NCBI GenBank assembly: GCA_040081265.1 | Contig: JBEBGV010000089.1 | Location: 1 to 17,172 of the forward strand | Length of the DNA: 17,172 nucleotides | DNA from: JBEBGV01 sp040081265 | GTDB lineage: Bacteria > Acidobacteriota > Vicinamibacteria > Vicinamibacterales > UBA2999 | Direction of reading: 5' to 3' | In this document: one piece after another, positions 5,259 to 13,129 of the stretch | Layout of the letters: each line of letters begins with the position of its first letter | How positions within the stretch are numbered: position 1 is the first letter of the stretch | The notes under the pieces: model-generated | Databases searched by the model: none | What the model was told of the DNA's origin: nothing | What the model saw: the letters and a program-made list of their open reading frames with translations, nothing else | Translations under genes and position numbers: made by a program

Positions 5259-7376
5259 ATGCCCGTGCGTCTCGCGGTCCCGGTGCTCGCACTCGCCATG
5301 TCGGTCCAGGCGTTCGCCCAGAACGCCGTTCCGCAGGCGCCAGGCACCCCGAACATTCCGCCCAACCCACAGGAACCCGTCACCTTCGAGGATACGGTCG
5401 TCGTCTCCGCGTCGCGCGCCGAGGAGGCTCTGGTCAATGCCCCGGCCACGGTGAGCGTCGTCACCTCCCAGACGATCCAGAATTCGCCCTCAGTCAACAT
5501 CGGCGACCTGCTCCGCGTCGTCCCGGGCGTGAACGTGACCCAGGTCTCGGCGCGTGACGTGAACATTACCACCCGCGGCGCCACCAGTACGCTGGCTACC
5601 TCGCAGCTCGCGCTGGTGGACGGCCGCAGCATCTACCTCGACTTCTTCGGCCTGGTCATGTGGGACCTGGTGCCGACCAACCCGAACGACATCAAGCAGA
5701 TCGAGGTGATCCGCGGACCAGCATCCGCGGTGTGGGGCGCCAATGCCCTGAGCGGCGTGGTGAACGTGATCACCCGTTCGCCGCGCGAGGCAGCAGGCAT
5801 GAGGGGCGCGAGCGCGCTCTCGATCACAGCCGGGAGTTTCGACCGCAACGTCACCGGGCGCACAGCAAGTGCCGGGTCTTTGTTTTCGATCAACGCGAGC
5901 CACGCGCAGGCAGTCGATGACCGCTGGTCCTACCGCGTGTCGGCCGGATTCACCGCGCAGGACGCGCTGCCAAGACCGACCGGCTCGCTGCCGAGCGGGA
6001 CGCCGTATCCCAGCTTCTCCAACTCCGGCACTCGCCAGCCCAAGTTCGACGGTCGCCTCGACTACGACATGACAGACGGCGCGAAGGTCACGGTGGCGGG
6101 CGGGGTCGCGGGCACCGAAGGCATCATCCACACCGGCATCGGCCCATTCGACGTGGACCGAGGCTCACGCCTGGGCTACGCCACCGTCCGCTACCAGAAG
6201 GCCGGTCGGCGCGTGGCGTTCTTCACGAACCTGTTGCACGGCGAAGCCGGCAACCTCCTCATCGTCGGACCCGATCGTCGGCCGATTCGTCTCGACTTCG
6301 ACACCAGGACGTTCGACTTCGAGGCGGGCGACGTGAAGGCGATTGGCACCCGGCACGCCCTCAGCTACGGCGGGAACTTCCGGCGCAACATTTTCGACAT
6401 CTCGCTGGCGCCCAACGGTGAGGATCGTAGTGAGGGCGGCGCCTTTGTTCAGGATGAAATCTTCCTGAACGATCAGTTCCGCTGGATCGTCGGCGGGCGC
6501 CTCGACAAGTTTTCGTCGATCGGCGATGCGGTGTTTTCACCGCGCACCACATTCATGTTCAAGCCGACTGGCGATCAGACGATCCGACTTTCGTTGAACC
6601 GCGCCTTTCGGGCGCCTTCTCTTATCAATAATCACCTCGAGACGACGGTCGTGTCGCAAGTCACACTGCCGGTTGTGGGTGCCTATGCGTTTCCAACCCG
6701 CGCCGTCGGTGATCCGAACCTGAAGCAGGAGACCTTGACCGCGGTCGAACTCGGCTACTCGGCGACGATCGGGGGCCGTGCACTGCTCAGTGCGGCGGTC
6801 TACTGGAACACGACCGATGATGCGATCTACTTCACGCCGGTAGCGGCGTACTCCTCGACCAGTCCACCACCCGGGTGGCCGCTGCCGCCGCAGTTCGTTC
6901 CCTCGAACCTGCTGACGTCCAGGTTCACCTACGTGAACCTGGGCACGGTGAAAGACAAGGGCGTCGAGCTCGGCGTTGATGCCACCGTGAACAGCGCGCT
7001 CAGCGTCTTCGCCAACTACTCGTACCAGTGGAAACCAGTCGTGGACTTTCCGGCACCATTCACCGCGAACGACATCAACTGGGCGGCTCCAAATCGCTTC
7101 AACGCTGGCGTCAACGTGAACTACGGCCGTTATCTGGGGAACCTGGCGGTCAACTTCACCGACGAGGCCTTCTGGCAGGACGTGCTCGACGCGCGCTTTG
7201 CCGGGACGACCGACTCTTACACGCTGGTGAACGCGGGTGTGGGTGTCAAGTGGGCCGGCGATCGCATCGTCACCAGTCTGAAGGTGACCAACCTGGGCAA
7301 CCAGGAGGTGAAGCAGCACATCTTCGGCGACGTGATTAAACGCCAGGTGTTCGGCGAAGTGAGATTCGCTTTCTGA
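5259..7376 (+). CDS. TonB-dependent outer-membrane receptor
   Basis: A 705-residue receptor of usual size for the family, expected to import a scarce ligand (siderophore, cobalamin, sugar or similar) across the outer membrane using TonB energy. It has a signal peptide (residues 1-20, ending AFA-Q), a TonB-box-like EDTVVVSASR (44-53), a plug with DLLRVVPGVNV, TTRGAT and IEVIRGPASAVWGANALSGVVNVITR-type motifs (up to about 170, quoted in parts), then a beta-rich barrel with alternating aromatic strands ending in a terminal Phe (EVRFAF). The strong AAGGAGG sits only 3 bases before the ATG at 5259; a GTG two codons later would give better spacing. No TonB, periplasmic binding protein or ABC genes lie nearby, so the ligand cannot be inferred. 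It is convergent with ligD. Confidence 0.93.
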   Translation: MPVRLAVPVLALAMSVQAFAQNAVPQAPGTPNIPPNPQEPVTFEDTVVVSASRAEEALVNAPATVSVVTSQTIQNSPSVNIGDLLRVVPGVNVTQVSARDVNITTRGATSTLATSQLALVDGRSIYLDFFGLVMWDLVPTNPNDIKQIEVIRGPASAVWGANALSGVVNVITRSPREAAGMRGASALSITAGSFDRNVTGRTASAGSLFSINASHAQAVDDRWSYRVSAGFTAQDALPRPTGSLPSGTPYPSFSNSGTRQPKFDGRLDYDMTDGAKVTVAGGVAGTEGIIHTGIGPFDVDRGSRLGYATVRYQKAGRRVAFFTNLLHGEAGNLLIVGPDRRPIRLDFDTRTFDFEAGDVKAIGTRHALSYGGNFRRNIFDISLAPNGEDRSEGGAFVQDEIFLNDQFRWIVGGRLDKFSSIGDAVFSPRTTFMFKPTGDQTIRLSLNRAFRAPSLINNHLETTVVSQVTLPVVGAYAFPTRAVGDPNLKQETLTAVELGYSATIGGRALLSAAVYWNTTDDAIYFTPVAAYSSTSPPPGWPLPPQFVPSNLLTSRFTYVNLGTVKDKGVELGVDATVNSALSVFANYSYQWKPVVDFPAPFTANDINWAAPNRFNAGVNVNYGRYLGNLAVNFTDEAFWQDVLDARFAGTTDSYTLVNAGVGVKWAGDRIVTSLKVTNLGNQEVKQHIFGDVIKRQVFGEVRFAF

Positions 7377-7381
7377 TGAAC

Positions 7382-7402
7382 GGCGGGTCCCGCGGATCCG
7401 CC
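7382..7402. terminator. Stem-loop between convergent receptor and ligD genes
   Basis: Arms ggcgggtc and gatccgcc pair over 8 positions (one G-T) around the loop ccgcg. It lies 5 bases after the receptor stop and touches the ligD stop, the expected place for a two-way terminator. Neither strand has a U-run, and a second small stem (cgaag/cttcg, 7405-7418) follows inside ligD. Confidence 0.5.
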
Positions 7403-9411
7403 TACGAAGAATACTTCGCGACCGCGCGGAGGTCGGCGGCCTTTGCGCGGCGCAATCCCTCCCACAAATCGCCGACGCTCTCGAGGCGCGCACCGATCGT
7501 GGCCATCGTGAAGTCCCTGGGCGAGACGCCGGCTTCAACCTCCTTCCAGGTCAGCGGGGTTGATACGCCGGCCCAGGTATTGGCGCGCGCGCTGTAGACG
7601 CTGGCGAGCGTCTTTCCCCGCATGTTCTGCATGTAGTCGAGATAGATGCGCCGGCCGCGCGCAGCGGTCGCGCGCTCGACCGTGGCCAGCTTCGGGTGCT
7701 TACGCGCCACCATGGTCGCAACAATCTGCGCGTAGAGCAGACCTGCGTCGTAGCGTGTGCCAGACGGCATCGGGACGTAGATGTGCACGCCGCGTGAGCC
7801 GGACGTCTTCGCAAACGCAGGTGCCCCAATGGTCTCCAGCTCGTCGCGCACGTGCAGCGCCAGGTCGAGCACGCGCCTGAATGGCAGGTCGTCCGGCGGA
7901 TCGAGGTCAATGGCAATGGCGTCGATGCCGTCGAGCGTGTCGATCGTCGAAAACCATGGGTCTTGAGAAATGGCCGCGAGCTGCGCCGTGTAGAGGAGAG
8001 ACAGCAGCGAGCCGCCGATGACGTGAGGCCGTTCTCCGTCGGCGGACGAGACCATTGCGACGCGGACGCCAGTCGGCAGGCTGTCGGCAGCACGGTGCTG
8101 GTAGAAGGGCTTCGCGTCGACGCCATTGGGGTAGCGCTTCATGACCAGGGGGCGACCCGCCAGTGCCGGGAGGATAGCGTCGGCGACGCGGACGTAGTGC
8201 CGAAAAAGATCGCCCTTGGTCAGCTTCAGCACGGGCCAGAAGATTTTGCCGAGGTTGGTGACGTCGAGGCCCTCGCCATCCGGAAGGGCGAGACGACCGT
8301 TACCGCTGCCGGCCTGAATGGCGTCCAGTTGATCGAGCAGCGTGGTGGCGTGCCGGGTCTTACGACCCGGCCTGCGCACGTCTTGTCGTCGTTCGGCCCC
8401 TGGCTGTGCCTCTTTCGTCACGCTCTTCATCTTCACGTCGTCGCGCAGACCAAGATACGTCGGGTGACGGAGCTTGCCGTCAAGGGTCCACTCGGTGAAC
8501 TTGACCTCGCAGGCGAGCCCCGGTTTCACCCAGTGCGATCGCGCCAGCTCGCGTGGTACCTCAACGAAGGGCGACGTCGTGGCCGAGGCAGCGCGCAGCA
8601 GGGTCCACACGTGTTCCAGTTCGCTCGCCGGGAACCCGGTTCCTACCTGCCCCACGTGTTGAAGCCCCCCGTCGCCATACACCCCGAGCAGCAGGGCGCC
8701 GAAGTGTTGGCGTGATCCTTTGGGATCGGTCCACCCTCCGATCACGCACGTCTGCTGGCGCACGAGCTTCACCTTCCGCCAGTCTGGAGTCCGCTTTCCG
8801 GATAGATACCGGGAGTCGAGCCGCTTGGCGACAAGGCCTTCCCAGTTGTCCGCCCGCGCCCGTGCCTGCAGCGTGCGGCCGTCGCCGACCGCCTGTTCGC
8901 TGACGCGCACGGTCGCGTTGAGCCTTCCGCGCATCACCTTGTCGAGCCTGGCACGCCGGTCGACCAGCGGCATCGTTCGCACGTCGGTGGCTCCGTCGAT
9001 GAGCAGGTCGAAGGCGATGAAGGCCACCGAGGTCAGGCGCTGACCGGCCTGAACCTCGGATACGTGGATGCGGTTCTGAAGGTGCAGAAATGAGGTGGGA
9101 TGGCCCTTCGCGTCGAGGGCAACGATCTCGCCGTCGAGCAGCAGCGGTTGCTTGAGGCCGGAGAACACAGCGCTCAGGGCTTCTGCGATCTCGGGGAACT
9201 GCCGGGTCTTGTCGTTGCCTTGTCTCGACCAGAAACGCACGCGCACAGGCGTGGCGCGTCGTGCCTGCGGTGCCGGCTCAATCGCGACAATGGCACGGAT
9301 GCCGTCGTATTTCGGCTCGTAGGCGTGGAGTTTCGAGGCAAGCGACACCTCACCGATGCTTGCCAGCATCGGACGAACCCCGGCGGGATCCTCCAGCCAC
9401 ACGGGGTTCAC
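7402..9411 (-). CDS. ligD: LigD-type DNA ligase/polymerase (LIG-POL, no phosphoesterase)
   Basis: A 669-residue bacterial NHEJ-type enzyme. Residues about 10-325 are an ATP-dependent ligase: nucleophile Lys34 in EPKYDGIR, the DGE motif (93-95), EGLVAKR (191-197) and an OB-fold containing CVIGGWTDP and GTGF. A basic linker (330-375) leads to a LigD_Pol primase-like domain (375-665) with the metal-binding IDLDPP (Asp502, Asp504), SGSRGVHIYVP (His543) and YLDYMQN (Asp592). Together they would fill gaps and seal broken ends. The 3'-phosphoesterase domain of the Pseudomonas and Mycobacterium enzymes is absent, and there is no Ku gene in the window. The start is a GTG with weak AGGACGG, 15 bases after the DUF2934 stop, so the two genes are probably co-transcribed. 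Confidence 0.92.
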   Translation of the reverse strand: MNPVWLEDPAGVRPMLASIGEVSLASKLHAYEPKYDGIRAIVAIEPAPQARRATPVRVRFWSRQGNDKTRQFPEIAEALSAVFSGLKQPLLLDGEIVALDAKGHPTSFLHLQNRIHVSEVQAGQRLTSVAFIAFDLLIDGATDVRTMPLVDRRARLDKVMRGRLNATVRVSEQAVGDGRTLQARARADNWEGLVAKRLDSRYLSGKRTPDWRKVKLVRQQTCVIGGWTDPKGSRQHFGALLLGVYGDGGLQHVGQVGTGFPASELEHVWTLLRAASATTSPFVEVPRELARSHWVKPGLACEVKFTEWTLDGKLRHPTYLGLRDDVKMKSVTKEAQPGAERRQDVRRPGRKTRHATTLLDQLDAIQAGSGNGRLALPDGEGLDVTNLGKIFWPVLKLTKGDLFRHYVRVADAILPALAGRPLVMKRYPNGVDAKPFYQHRAADSLPTGVRVAMVSSADGERPHVIGGSLLSLLYTAQLAAISQDPWFSTIDTLDGIDAIAIDLDPPDDLPFRRVLDLALHVRDELETIGAPAFAKTSGSRGVHIYVPMPSGTRYDAGLLYAQIVATMVARKHPKLATVERATAARGRRIYLDYMQNMRGKTLASVYSARANTWAGVSTPLTWKEVEAGVSPRDFTMATIGARLESVGDLWEGLRRAKAADLRAVAKYSS

Positions 9412-9426
9412 GAGATCGCGGCCGTC

Positions 9427-9690
9427 CTAACCCGCCTTGGCGTAGCCGCGGCGAGCGCTCAAATCGCGCTCGGCTTCGACCCAGTCGTCGAAGTCGCTCC
9501 CGTGCCTGGCCCCGCGATCGATGAATCGCAGGTACGCAGCCTCGGCGATCTCCTCGTACGACGGTGCGTCTGACACCGTTCGCGCGAGGATCGCGCGTTT
9601 GGGCCGGGCTACTCGTGGGGCTCGGGGCTTGGGAACCGCGGACAGGACAGCAGGGGCCGCGGGGGTTTCGGTCGTCTTCTTTCGTGCCAT
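9427..9690 (-). CDS. DUF2934-family small protein
   Basis: An 87-residue protein. Residues 1-42 are basic and Ala/Pro-rich, likely disordered. Residues about 44-80 carry the DUF2934 pattern: EEIAEAAYLRFIDRGARHG followed by DFDDWVEAERDL. This domain is common in Acidobacteriota, Proteobacteria and rhizobia, often beside DNA-repair or stress genes, with no defined function. The Lys/Arg/Pro-rich head could bind nucleic acid, but that is inference. GGAAGG lies about 9 bases before the ATG at 9690. It precedes ligD by 15 bases on the same strand, so a link with end joining is possible. Confidence 0.85.
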   Translation of the reverse strand: MARKKTTETPAAPAVLSAVPKPRAPRVARPKRAILARTVSDAPSYEEIAEAAYLRFIDRGARHGSDFDDWVEAERDLSARRGYAKAG

Positions 9691-9822
9691 CGTGCGTAAC
9701 CTTCCAGGCCAATGCGCACGTGCCTGGCGTGCGCGTCGGACCGCACTGATTGTAGCGCGTTCGCTCGATGGAGTGTCGCCTATGGTCTCGGATATCATCG
9801 CGCAGTGCCCTTTCTGACACGG

Positions 9823-11517
9823 ATGCGATGGTCCGCCCTCGTGCTGACGCTCCTGCTGCAGACGATGTGCGCGCGCGGCAATGTGGCGCCACAGATCGTG
9901 GACGTGCAGATCCTGGCTTTCAACGACTTCCACGGCAGCCTCGAGCCGGCGGTCGGGACCAACGGCCTCATCGAACGAAATGTCGTCGGCGGCGTCGAGT
10001 ATCTGGCCACGCATGTGGCCCGGCTTCGGGCGACCAATCCCAATACGGTTGTTGTCTCGGCCGGCGACAACATTGGCGCCACCCCATTTCTTTCCGGAAT
10101 GTTTCACGACGAACCCACCATCGAAGCGCTGAACGAGGTGGGCCTGCAGATTTCGACGGTCGGAAACCACGAGTTCGACGAGGGCTGGTGGGAGGTGTTG
10201 CGCATGCAGCGCGGGGGGTGTCATCCCGTTGACGGCTGCCAGGACGACACCCCATTCGAGGGCGCCAAATTCGCCTATCTATCGGCGAACGTCGTCGTGG
10301 ATCCGGCGCGGGTGGACCAGGAGAAGCTGCGCGAGAGCGGGTGGACGCCCCCCTCGCCGACCAACACACTGTTTCCGGCCTCGGTCGTGCGCACGGTCGG
10401 TGGCGCCCGCATCGGATTCATCGGGCTCGTCGTGAAGACAGCCCCGGAGATTGTTCAGCCCTACGCGACCCGCGGGCTGACGTTCCGGCCGGAGGCCGAA
10501 GCCGCCAACGAAGAGGTGAAGCGGCTGACGGCTCAGGGCGTCCGCACGATCGTGGTGCTGATCCACGAGGGCGCGACCCCCCAGCGCGAGGCGTACGACA
10601 GCTGCGAGGGTGTCAACGGGCCGGTGATGGAAATCACCCGGGCGCTCTCAGCCGAGGTTGACGCCGTGGTGGCGGGGCACGTGCACCGCGCCTACAACTG
10701 CACGGTGGCGGGGAAGCTGGTGACCAGCGCAGCTTCGCTCGGCAGGATAGTCACCGACATCGATCTGCGGGTGGATCTCCGAACCGGCAACGTCGTGTCG
10801 AAGTCGGCGCGCAACACACTCGTCACGCGGGACGTTGACAAGGCCACTTCCGTCACCGCGCTCGTCGAACGTTATCGACCCCTGGCGATGCGCGTCGGTT
10901 CGCGCGTGGTGGGTTCAGTTGCGGCCGAGATCCCGCGTGAGCAGAACAAGAACGGGGAAGCCTCGCTCGGCGACGTCGTGGCCGACGCCTTTCTCGAAGC
11001 TGGTCGCGAAGCGATGCCAGGCCCGGCCGAGGCGGCGCTGGTGAATACCGGCAGCCTTCGAGCAGGACTGGTGGGAGAGACGGGTGCCGACGGCACCCGA
11101 CGCGTGACCTACGCACAGGCGTTCGAGGTGCTGCCGTTTGGGAACCGTGTTCAGGTCAAGACGGTGACTGGCGACACCATCATCCGCTGGCTGGAGCAAC
11201 AGTTCGACAACCCCGGTCCCGGCCGCGCCACCATCATGCAGGTTGCGGGACTCACGTACTCGTTTTCGCCCAGTCGCCCCGCGGGACAGCGCGTGAACCG
11301 CACCACGCTCAGGATCGGCGGGCAGCCGCTGCAGCCCGGCCGCCGCTACCGGGTCGTGTCGAATGACTTCGTATGGAATGGAGGAGACGCCTTCTCCGTT
11401 GCGACCGAAGGTAACGATCCGGTGGACGTTGGCGCCGACGTGGACGTACTCGTCGCCTACCTGGGCAAACACCCCGCCGTCCAGCCTGGCAAGCTCGACC
11501 GCCTCACTCTCGAATGA
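9823..11517 (+). CDS. Periplasmic 5'-nucleotidase / UDP-sugar hydrolase family phosphatase
   Basis: A 564-residue UshA/CD73-like enzyme, expected to release phosphate from nucleotides outside the cytoplasm. The N-terminal hydrophobic segment (residues 4-15) is a signal peptide. The metallophosphatase domain shows metal-site motifs FNDFHGS (Asp34, His36), SAGDN (Asp81), GNHEFD (Asn114, His115), VLIHEGA and GHVHRAYNC. The C-terminal nucleotidase domain (about 345-540) has ALVNTGSLR, EVLPFGN and SNDFVWNGGDAF, the last stretch normally holding the substrate-stacking aromatics. A GTG at 9805 is an alternative start; neither has a good ribosome site. Its stop overlaps the next phosphatase start by 4 bases (ATGA). 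It is divergent from the DUF2934-ligD unit. Family sure; exact substrate open. Confidence 0.93.
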   Translation: MRWSALVLTLLLQTMCARGNVAPQIVDVQILAFNDFHGSLEPAVGTNGLIERNVVGGVEYLATHVARLRATNPNTVVVSAGDNIGATPFLSGMFHDEPTIEALNEVGLQISTVGNHEFDEGWWEVLRMQRGGCHPVDGCQDDTPFEGAKFAYLSANVVVDPARVDQEKLRESGWTPPSPTNTLFPASVVRTVGGARIGFIGLVVKTAPEIVQPYATRGLTFRPEAEAANEEVKRLTAQGVRTIVVLIHEGATPQREAYDSCEGVNGPVMEITRALSAEVDAVVAGHVHRAYNCTVAGKLVTSAASLGRIVTDIDLRVDLRTGNVVSKSARNTLVTRDVDKATSVTALVERYRPLAMRVGSRVVGSVAAEIPREQNKNGEASLGDVVADAFLEAGREAMPGPAEAALVNTGSLRAGLVGETGADGTRRVTYAQAFEVLPFGNRVQVKTVTGDTIIRWLEQQFDNPGPGRATIMQVAGLTYSFSPSRPAGQRVNRTTLRIGGQPLQPGRRYRVVSNDFVWNGGDAFSVATEGNDPVDVGADVDVLVAYLGKHPAVQPGKLDRLTLE

Positions 11518-12245
11518 ATTCGTACGCAGGCCGCACCCGACTGTACGTAGGCCGAACCTTCAGGCCCGGCGTCGCACTCGTCCTGGCACTCGTCCTCGTC
11601 CTCACGACGCTCGCTGGCGTCGCAGACGCCCAGAACGCACCGTCGGCGTCGGTCCCTTTACGCATCTATGTCGCGCGGCACGGCGAGAGCGAGTCGAACG
11701 TGGCCGGCACGCTGACGGGCTGGACCGACTCCCGTCTCACGGCGCGTGGACGCCAGCAGGCGAAGGAACTGGCGGCTGTCCTCGAGGGTGTCAGGCTCAA
11801 CGCGATCTACTCGAGCACGCTCTCGCGCAGTCGCGACACAGCGACTGTCGTGGATGGCCGTGCGAGACGCGTCCAGGCGCTCGACGGTCTGCGGGAGCGG
11901 AACTGGGGTCGATATACGGGCGGAGCGCCAGGCGCGCCGGAATTCCTGCGACGTCGGGCGCTCGACGATGACAGCCTTGACGGAGGCGAGTCGCGCGCAG
12001 CGTTCTATCAGCGCGTACGAGCGTCGGTCACCGACATTCGTCGCCAGAATCCCGTGGGTAACGTGCTGATCGTGGGGCACGGCGCTACCAACCAGCAGGT
12101 GCTCCGCGTGCTGCTCGACTTGACCGCTGAACAAGCCGAGACCATCGCGCAGGCCAACGACGAGATCTACGCCCTCGACTTCGTCGAGGGGCGGCCGCCG
12201 CTGCTGTGGAAGATGCTCAGCGCGACGATCCCCGCCGACTTCTGA
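11514..12245 (+). CDS. Exported histidine phosphatase (phosphoglycerate mutase-like)
   Basis: A 243-residue member of the histidine phosphatase superfamily. Catalytic residues are visible: the ARHGESESN motif with His56 as the phospho-acceptor and Arg55, the second histidine His189 in VGHGATN, and the acid in LRERNWGRY. A signal peptide (residues about 19-40, ending GVADA-Q) puts it in the periplasm, unlike glycolytic mutases, so phosphatase activity is more likely. The ATGA overlap with the 5'-nucleotidase stop implies coupled translation. The n-region YAGRTRLYVGRTFRPG is odd: it is encoded by two near-copies of a palindromic repeat, and there is no other good start. Sugar phosphates, nucleotides or inorganic esters are all possible substrates. 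Confidence 0.92.
   Translation: MNSYAGRTRLYVGRTFRPGVALVLALVLVLTTLAGVADAQNAPSASVPLRIYVARHGESESNVAGTLTGWTDSRLTARGRQQAKELAAVLEGVRLNAIYSSTLSRSRDTATVVDGRARRVQALDGLRERNWGRYTGGAPGAPEFLRRRALDDDSLDGGESRAAFYQRVRASVTDIRRQNPVGNVLIVGHGATNQQVLRVLLDLTAEQAETIAQANDEIYALDFVEGRPPLLWKMLSATIPADF
11522..11570 (+). repeat. Degenerate palindromic repeat inside the phosphatase 5' end
   Basis: Two 16-base copies, gtacgcaggccgcacc (11522-11537) and gtacgtaggccgaacc (11543-11558), differ at two positions and lie 21 bases, seven codons, apart. The second copy continues into ttca and ggcccggc (11563-11570), forming a stem with a two-base internal mismatch. It reads in frame as part of the signal peptide. Confidence 0.5.
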
Positions 12246-12262
12246 GCGGCGGCTGGCTCGGC

Positions 12263-12319
12263 GTGACGCAGATTCTGTGCAAAACGCGTCACGATCGCGG
12301 ATCTTTTGCGTCACGTGAC
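12263..12319. promoter_or_regulatory. Cluster of GTGACGC-type sites before the metalloprotease gene
   Basis: GTGACGCA at 12263-12270 is the exact inverse of TGCGTCAC at 12307-12314, with another GCGTCAC at 12286-12292 between them and the 10-bp palindrome gtcacgtgac at 12310-12319. This is an operator-like arrangement in the 94-base gap; no convincing -35/-10 pair was found. Confidence 0.35.
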
Positions 12320-12339
12320 CGCTAAGATCCCGCTCTCGC

Positions 12340-13122
12340 ATGTCTCCACTGAGTCCCCCAGCGCTCAGATGGTGGCTGTGCGTGTGCGTAGCCGTGCTCG
12401 TCGGCGCCTGTGATGGCGCCATCCCGGTCGCGCCCGCCGCCCCCACCGCGCTCGCCCAGCCGATGCTGCCGCTCTCCTCGTCCACCGGGCGCGCCACACA
12501 GGATGTGATCGAGGCGTTGTTCTTCGGAACCGGTCCCCTCGCCAGGTCAGACAACCCCGGATGCGACACCACCTTGCAGCGCATGCGGGGATGGCCGCGC
12601 GGCAGCCGCGTGCGTGTGGTCGCCTACGCCAGCGTGGACGCGGAACGGCGGGAGTCGGTCAAACGGACGCTCGAGCAGGCTGGTCAGGCGTTGCACAACA
12701 CGGTGACGACCGAGTACCAGCAACGCGACGAGCTCGACCAGCCGGATGGCAGTCCCGAGAACGAGATTTCCGTATTCGCGGTGGCGGCGGCTAAGGCTCC
12801 GGCGCTTTGCGGCATCAGCGCCGCGAACTGCCAGGTGGTTCGCTACAACGCGGGAGCCTATGTCGGCTCCCGCGTCATCCTCAGCACGCCCTTTGCCCCC
12901 GCGAGTGACGGCATCGTCGCGCACGAGATGGGGCACGCCTTCGGCCTCTGTCACATCGACCCCACCCGGGCTGGTCTGGAGCCGACGTTCTCGGTGATGG
13001 GGAACTCGGCGGCGGGCCGATGGACCGCGAGCGACATGGAGGCGATCCGCCTGGTTTATGGTGCCGGGTTATCGCCCGCGGACCCGCGGCAACGATTTGT
13101 TGCCGCAGGGTTGATTGAGTGA
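12340..13122 (+). CDS. Metzincin-type zinc metalloprotease lipoprotein
   Basis: A 260-residue protein. The N-terminus ends in a lipobox, VGAC with Cys24, so it should be lipid-anchored in the envelope. The catalytic zinc motif HEMGHAFGLCH (195-205) is the full HExxHxxGxxH of metzincins, and SVMGN about 16 residues later supplies the Met-turn. The middle contains ISVFAVAAAKAPALCGISAANC, with cysteines that may pair. It is small and lacks a clear propeptide. Likely target is an envelope or secreted protein. It starts 94 bases after the phosphatase pair, behind an operator-like gap, so it is probably a separate unit. Its stop lies 7 bases from that of the convergent iorB. No Shine-Dalgarno is evident before the ATG. 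Confidence 0.88.
   Translation: MSPLSPPALRWWLCVCVAVLVGACDGAIPVAPAAPTALAQPMLPLSSSTGRATQDVIEALFFGTGPLARSDNPGCDTTLQRMRGWPRGSRVRVVAYASVDAERRESVKRTLEQAGQALHNTVTTEYQQRDELDQPDGSPENEISVFAVAAAKAPALCGISAANCQVVRYNAGAYVGSRVILSTPFAPASDGIVAHEMGHAFGLCHIDPTRAGLEPTFSVMGNSAAGRWTASDMEAIRLVYGAGLSPADPRQRFVAAGLIE
13083..13110. terminator. Perfect 8-bp stem-loop at the 3' end of the metalloprotease gene
   Basis: gcggcaac and gttgccgc pair exactly around loop gattt, and flanking ccc/ggg can add three pairs past a bulged A. It lies within the last codons, 12 bases before the stop and 20 from the convergent iorB stop. There is no U-run; a terminator or mRNA-end stabiliser is likely. Confidence 0.4.
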
Positions 13123-13129
13123 GAGGCGC

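Noticed and set aside
5490..6131. Minus-strand frames under the TonB-dependent receptor (also 6537-7538)
   Set aside because: No domain features and complete overlap with a confidently assigned receptor.
7852..8715. 287-residue plus-strand frame opposite ligD
   Set aside because: No motifs; composition mirrors the antisense of the ligase and polymerase domains.
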